Shown here: one piece after another, positions 32,496-36,001 of the stretch
Numbering within the stretch: position 1 is the first letter of the stretch
Layout: the number at the start of each line of letters is the position of its first letter
Assembly: GCA_029863275.1 (NCBI GenBank)
Contig: JAOTVS010000013.1
Coordinates: forward strand, 1 to 36,001
Reading direction: 5' to 3'
Length of the DNA: 36,001 bases
From: Candidatus Nitrosopumilus sp.
Lineage (GTDB): Archaea; Thermoproteota; Nitrososphaeria; Nitrososphaerales; Nitrosopumilaceae
Translations under genes and position numbers: made by a program
The notes under the pieces: generated by a model
What the model saw: the letters and a program-made list of their open reading frames with translations, nothing else
What the model was told of the DNA's origin: nothing
Databases searched by the model: none

Positions 32496-32804
32496 ATGGA
32501 AATAACTGAAGAAGATAGAAATGAATTAAAAAATCTATTGAGTATTGCAACCAGTCAGATTCCAAGATATTTCAATTTACTAAATTCAACTAAAGAAAAT
32601 TGGCAAATTAAAAATATCAATGAATGTGTTTTTGGAATGGTATTTGAAAAATACATTCACGATTCTGGACAATATATGTCAAACAAAAGCATAGATGAAA
32701 ACCAACCAAATTCAATTGAAAACACTATGGAGGCATATGATGCCGGAATTGACGTATTTGGGGATAACGTGGCTGAAATTAAGAGAAAAATCCAGGAAAA
32801 CTAG
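32496..32804 (+). CDS. hypothetical helical protein
   Basis: This 102-residue protein from ATG 32496 is mostly helical. It begins MEITEEDRNELKNLLSIATS, carries ECVFGMVFEKYIHDSG in the middle and ends with VAEIKRKIQEN. It lies 67 bases before the PAC2-family gene, in the same direction. No family is recognised. Confidence 0.6.
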   Translation: MEITEEDRNELKNLLSIATSQIPRYFNLLNSTKENWQIKNINECVFGMVFEKYIHDSGQYMSNKSIDENQPNSIENTMEAYDAGIDVFGDNVAEIKRKIQEN

Positions 32805-32871
32805 CACTTTCCAGCCCTAATATTCGCAAATAGACAGGCTACAGATTTTAATTAAGTAATTATAAAATTTA

Positions 32872-33552
32872 ATGATGGAGTATACCCAAACAAAAGAGCC
32901 AGACGTTGAAAAACCCATAGTTATTGCAGCTATGCAAGATATGGGGAATGTTGGGAGTATTGTAATTAATTTTATCAATGAGAGTTTGCATACCACTCAA
33001 TTTAGAATAGCAAAAAGCCAATTTCCAACATATGTTGTAGATAAAGGAGGTTACATTGATGTTCCAATTGAGAATTGGGAGTACAGATTTACAGATAGGT
33101 TAATTTTGTTTGGAGGTGGGACAGGTCAACCACAGAATAATCAAGAACTTAATTCATTATGCCAAGACGTAATTGATATTTCAAAAAAGTATTCTGCAAA
33201 ATTCATCTATACTTTGGGCGGGTTTCATACCAATAGAAATTTGAATAAAAATTCCAGGACCCTAGTCACTACAACCTCAAAAGAGTTAACAAAACAAATG
33301 TACGATATGGGAATGGAGACTACCCAAAAATCAATTATAACAGGCTTTAATGGATTGATTTTAGGATTTGCAAAACAAAATGGCATTCAGGGAATTGGAA
33401 TGTATGGAGAACTAAATGATCCAAAAATTCCACAGTATAGAGCAGCAATTAGCATAATTAAGACATTAGAAAAACTAACCTACAGGAAACTCGGAGATAC
33501 AAGCAGGTTAGAAATGATGGCTCAAGAAGTTGAAAAAAGTTTCGAGAATTAG
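32872..33552 (+). CDS. PAC2-family protein
   Basis: This 226-residue protein matches the PAC2 family (proteasome-assembly-chaperone-2-like), found widely in archaea. The N-terminal VIAAMQDMGNVGSIVINFI, the YTLGGFHTNR segment and GFNGLILGFA correspond to the phosphorylase-like alpha/beta core. In eukaryotes PAC2 helps to assemble the proteasome ring; in archaea the role is not settled. ATG 32872 is used; ATG 32875 follows at once. Confidence 0.82.
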   Translation: MMEYTQTKEPDVEKPIVIAAMQDMGNVGSIVINFINESLHTTQFRIAKSQFPTYVVDKGGYIDVPIENWEYRFTDRLILFGGGTGQPQNNQELNSLCQDVIDISKKYSAKFIYTLGGFHTNRNLNKNSRTLVTTTSKELTKQMYDMGMETTQKSIITGFNGLILGFAKQNGIQGIGMYGELNDPKIPQYRAAISIIKTLEKLTYRKLGDTSRLEMMAQEVEKSFEN

Positions 33553-33567
33553 TTTTTTAGTTTTTGA

Positions 33568-34572
33568 TTAACGGTATTCATCTCCACAATCTCCAATGCT
33601 CTCAAAAAGATCATTTGATTTTTGGGTAACTAATTGAATCTCAAAAATATCTTCAGAATCTAAATGCAATCCAAACGCCTTTAAATTATCTTCTCTGTGT
33701 TCAGATATCCCCAATCTTGTACCAATGATTACTCCTGCAACTGTAGCTTTTTCTAAAATAAAGGAGGTCGACACATTTGCAATAGTACAAGAGTGTTTTT
33801 TAGAAATTTGATGCAGAATTTGTAATAATTCTTGGAATAATTCCCAACCACCCCAAGCATTAATCATGTTGTAGTATTTCTGAAGACTTGCAGTAGAGAG
33901 ATCAGTCCTAGTAGGTTTTGGAGAATTTAGATATTTTTCTGACAAAAATCCTCCCAGCAAAGTTCCATATGATAACAGGAAAATATTGTGTTTACTACAA
34001 AATGGGATCATTATTTTTTCTGGCCTTTGATCTAAAATTGAAAATTGAACCTGATTAGATACAATATCAAATCCCTGATCTTTAACAATTTGTAATTGTG
34101 TTGTGTTAAAATTGGTCAATCCAATGTGTTTTATTTTTCCATCATCTCTAATGTCGGATAAATTAATCAGTCCATCGATGTAACTCGGGTTATTGTAATC
34201 CCACCAATGGAATTGGATTAAATCAATGGAATCAGTATTCATTCTTTCAAGAGACTTGTCAATGTAATGATTGACAATACTTTTAGTCATCGGGCCTGGA
34301 TTTGGGACAAATTTTGTTAAGGCTTGTGAATTTTTTAATTTATCCTTTCCTTTTAGGTCCTGAAGTTTTTTTCTAAATTTGCCAATAAACAACTCTGCAG
34401 GTCCGTAAATATCTGCTAAATCCCATGTCGTAAATCCTAAATTATGATACTCTATCATTTCACTGATTGCTTTTTCAGGATCAATATACCCGTGAGTTCC
34501 AGAAACCTGCCACATTCCGTTTAATATTCTACAAATGGATAAATTCTCAGCTATCTCTTTTGATTCAATCAT
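33568..34572 (-). CDS. aldo/keto reductase
   Basis: This 334-residue TIM-barrel oxidoreductase has the catalytic tetrad: D51 and Y56 in TWDLADIYG, K87 in LTKF and H122 in FHWWDY. The C-terminal part with IGTRLGISEHREDNLKAF binds NADP(H). It reduces aldehydes or ketones to alcohols. ATG 34572 gives a normal start. It is convergent with the PAC2 gene, 15 bases away. The substrate is unknown. Confidence 0.92.
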   Translation of the reverse strand: MIESKEIAENLSICRILNGMWQVSGTHGYIDPEKAISEMIEYHNLGFTTWDLADIYGPAELFIGKFRKKLQDLKGKDKLKNSQALTKFVPNPGPMTKSIVNHYIDKSLERMNTDSIDLIQFHWWDYNNPSYIDGLINLSDIRDDGKIKHIGLTNFNTTQLQIVKDQGFDIVSNQVQFSILDQRPEKIMIPFCSKHNIFLLSYGTLLGGFLSEKYLNSPKPTRTDLSTASLQKYYNMINAWGGWELFQELLQILHQISKKHSCTIANVSTSFILEKATVAGVIIGTRLGISEHREDNLKAFGLHLDSEDIFEIQLVTQKSNDLFESIGDCGDEYR

Positions 34573-34629
34573 GAATTATGTGGATGTAGGTTGTTAAAAA
34601 ATAATCTTCATTAAATTCCTTAAAAAAGA

Positions 34630-34866
34630 TTATTGTATTGGATAATGAACATCACAAAACAAGACAATCCCAGATGGAAGTGTTTTTGCTGTAATTGAGT
34701 GTCCCTCTTGTAAGCCCTTTCCACAAACATAACATTCTACTATGCAAGTAGAGGTTATGGTATTTTTGGCAGAATCAAAAATTCTATTTTGACTCGATCT
34801 TTGTTTTACCTCCTGCATTGCCATGGATGGTAATAATACCAGATCAGTAATAAAGGTACCGTACAC
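34630..34866 (-). CDS. small Cys/His zinc-binding protein
   Basis: The frame from GTG 34866 encodes 78 residues with C45-X2-C48 and C71-X2-H74 (ECYVCGKG, LFCDVHYP), a treble-clef-like zinc site. ATG 34824 is an alternative start, since TATA-like TTAAAATAGG near 34886 would start transcription around 34860. It has no membrane segment once the shorter start is taken. Function unknown. Confidence 0.6.
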   Translation of the reverse strand: MYGTFITDLVLLPSMAMQEVKQRSSQNRIFDSAKNTITSTCIVECYVCGKGLQEGHSITAKTLPSGIVLFCDVHYPIQ

Positions 34867-35029
34867 TATGGTATTTTACCTATTTTAAGTCAATATGAGA
34901 TTTTATCGCCTAAATTAACCAACTCTTAAATAATTTAATTAGACAAAAAACTAGACTTTATTTTGTATTTTCGTGCCTAAATGAAGTGGGGAGGTTATTC
35001 CCCTTGAAGAAAAACAAAGATGTATTTCT

Positions 35030-35239
35030 CTAGAAGTTGGAATATCTTTTAATTCGCCTTGTTTTCTTTTTTATTTCGTTATTTTTCATATGTTGGTATA
35101 CTGTGAATAGAATTACCAGGCTTGGTATAGTAATCATCCAAATAAAATCATTCCAATATCCATTTTGAAATATCATGACATGGGCTACTCCTTCAACCAG
35201 TAGTCCAAAAATTAAGAGGTTTGTGGATTTTATTTTCAC
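35030..35239 (-). CDS. small membrane protein with two helices
   Basis: This 69-residue protein starts at GTG 35239. It has two hydrophobic segments, NLLIFGLLVEGVAHVMIF and FIWMITIPSLVILFTVY, and a strongly basic end (KKKTRRIKR). The basic tail puts both ends on the cytoplasmic side. The next upstream gene on this strand is the interrupted surface-protein frame. No family is recognised. Confidence 0.55.
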   Translation of the reverse strand: MKIKSTNLLIFGLLVEGVAHVMIFQNGYWNDFIWMITIPSLVILFTVYQHMKNNEIKKKTRRIKRYSNF

Positions 35240-35536
35240 TGTAACAACTTAATAAAATATCCATATAATCTTGTGTTATCTTTTTTTATGACATATTTTG
35301 ATTTAATTATTTTAAATCAAAATATTTTAGACCTAGAAAATAATTTCATATCTTTCTCAAACCCTAAACTTTAACAAGTAAATTCCAGCACCTACAACAC
35401 TAGTTACTGCGGGGATTACCCACATCATACTTCCAAGTCCAACAATTACTAGTGCTGGTAAGTCAAGTTAGATGAGTTCTCCTGCTACTAGTGTTGGTTC
35501 TGGTACATTAATCCAAATTTCTTGATTTAAAAATAC

Positions 35537-35869
35537 TTAGTCGTGACTTGCAAATTCTATTTCGAAAGTCACAATACAGTGTTTTTTGGATGTATCACCT
35601 AAATTTTTTATCAATTCATCAAAGGTTTGTTCGTCAGTTTTATCAGGGGAAAAATCCTCAAATTCAATACTATTTGATGGACATACTACGGACATATCTT
35701 CAATGATAAAATCTTCATTACATGAATATTTTTTTGGAATGGTAGTTTCTTCAATTGCCTCAAGTTGCAAAGAAACTTCATCAGGATTTACAGTACAGTC
35801 AACTGGCACTTGATCTATGTCTTCCACAACACAATCTTCTGATGAAATTGTATTCGGAGCTGGGATCAA
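35537..35869 (-). CDS. longest open piece of the interrupted surface-protein frame
   Basis: Between the first and second in-frame TAA the frame from TTG 35869 encodes 110 acidic residues with cysteines at DCVVED, VDCTVN, YSCNED, VVCPSN and HCIVTF. On its own it has no signal peptide or anchor, which are supplied by the flanking parts of the same frame. It is therefore better seen as the central domain of a larger exported protein. Confidence 0.4.
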   Translation of the reverse strand: MIPAPNTISSEDCVVEDIDQVPVDCTVNPDEVSLQLEAIEETTIPKKYSCNEDFIIEDMSVVCPSNSIEFEDFSPDKTDEQTFDELIKNLGDTSKKHCIVTFEIEFASHD

Positions 35870-35986
35870 AGTGTCATCAATTAAAATATCACCATGACCT
35901 AAATGTCCATTTAATGCACCTTGTTATGAGAGAATAACGATGGTATTAGGATTTGGAGGGACATGACATACAGGTACCTTGACAAA

Positions 35987-35996
35987 CCCCCCCCCC
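35987..35996 (-). repeat. ten-base G tract at the start of the surface-protein frame
   Basis: Ten consecutive C on the plus strand are ten G on the coding strand, beginning within the ATG at 35998 and coding for glycines. In AT-rich DNA such a tract is exceptional. Slippage in it would move downstream codons in and out of frame. It lies five bases from the window end, so an assembly artefact is also possible. Confidence 0.6.
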
Positions 35997-36001
35997 ATCC
36001 A

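Larger units (their letters stand above)
35357..35998 (-). pseudogene. surface protein gene with three in-frame TAA codons
   Basis: One minus-strand frame of 214 codons runs from ATG 35998 to TGA 35357 and is broken only by TAA at 35924-35926, 35537-35539 and 35468-35470. It encodes VCHVPPNPNTIVIL before the first TAA and GALNGHLGHGD after it, which together form the CHxPP...HLxHGD motif of exported archaeal and bacterial proteins. The end (LVIVGLGSMMWVIPA, then a basic KFRV) is a membrane anchor preceded by VPEPT. So all parts belong to one gene. The start follows a run of ten G. It is a pseudogene, or it is read through. Confidence 0.6.

Noticed and set aside
34987-35004. GGGG/CCCC hairpin
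   Set aside because: Only four base pairs in an interval with no other signal; too weak to report as a feature.
1-36001. CRISPR arrays, insertion sequences, integrases and attachment sites
   Set aside because: No regularly spaced repeats, transposase motifs or flanking duplications were seen on either strand.

Overview
The window is AT-rich archaeal DNA, most likely from a Nitrosopumilus-like member of the Nitrososphaerota (Thaumarchaeota). The evidence is a paired archaeal TFB and TBP, an aRF1-type release factor, an archaeal-type AspRS, PurP, a secreted protein with the AGWW segment common in this phylum, many very small zinc-binding proteins, and promoters whose TATA box lies about 25 bases before an ATG, GTG or TTG (leaderless transcripts). 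No ammonia-oxidation gene lies here, so the lineage is inferred. I see no tRNA, rRNA, CRISPR array, insertion sequence or integrase. Layout: 1-4.5 kb holds the start of a membrane protein resembling spermidine-synthase-like proteins, two small genes, aspS and purP. 4.5-9.8 kb is a long minus-strand run: cbtB-cbtA (predicted cobalt uptake), twin winged-helix regulators and a phnD-phnC-phnE type ABC transporter. A regulator of the DUF4443 type diverges from cbtB across a perfect inverted repeat. 9.8-13.3 kb holds a DsbA-like protein, aRF1, a HIT protein, an anchored extracytoplasmic protein and small genes. 14-20.6 kb holds ilvD, a very short beta-carbonic-anhydrase-like protein, several unknown genes, an XPD/DinG-type iron-sulfur helicase whose 5' end looks frameshifted, and a START-like protein. 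20.6-26.4 kb holds two small unlisted genes (one a textbook C2H2 finger), a DUF922-like protein, a gene-poor interval with strong inverted repeats, and convergent tfb and tbp. 26.4-31.3 kb is accessory in character: winged-helix proteins, a pentapeptide-repeat protein, at least five tiny zinc-finger genes, a remnant response-regulator receiver and a hidden lysine/alanine-rich histone-H1-like gene. 31.3-36 kb holds a nitroreductase, a PAC2 protein, an aldo/keto reductase, small proteins and, at the edge, a surface-protein gene with three in-frame TAA codons and a ten-base G tract. The leads most worth pursuing are: a candidate structured minus-strand RNA near 23.3 kb, sitting 20-26 bases downstream of a TATA-like box that recurs three times in the window; the interrupted surface-protein frame with its homopolymer tract; putative operators for the phosphonate-type and cobalt transport genes; and the cluster of zinc micro-proteins at 29.0-30.4 kb. 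All coordinates of genes shorter than 60 residues were worked out by hand from the sequence.
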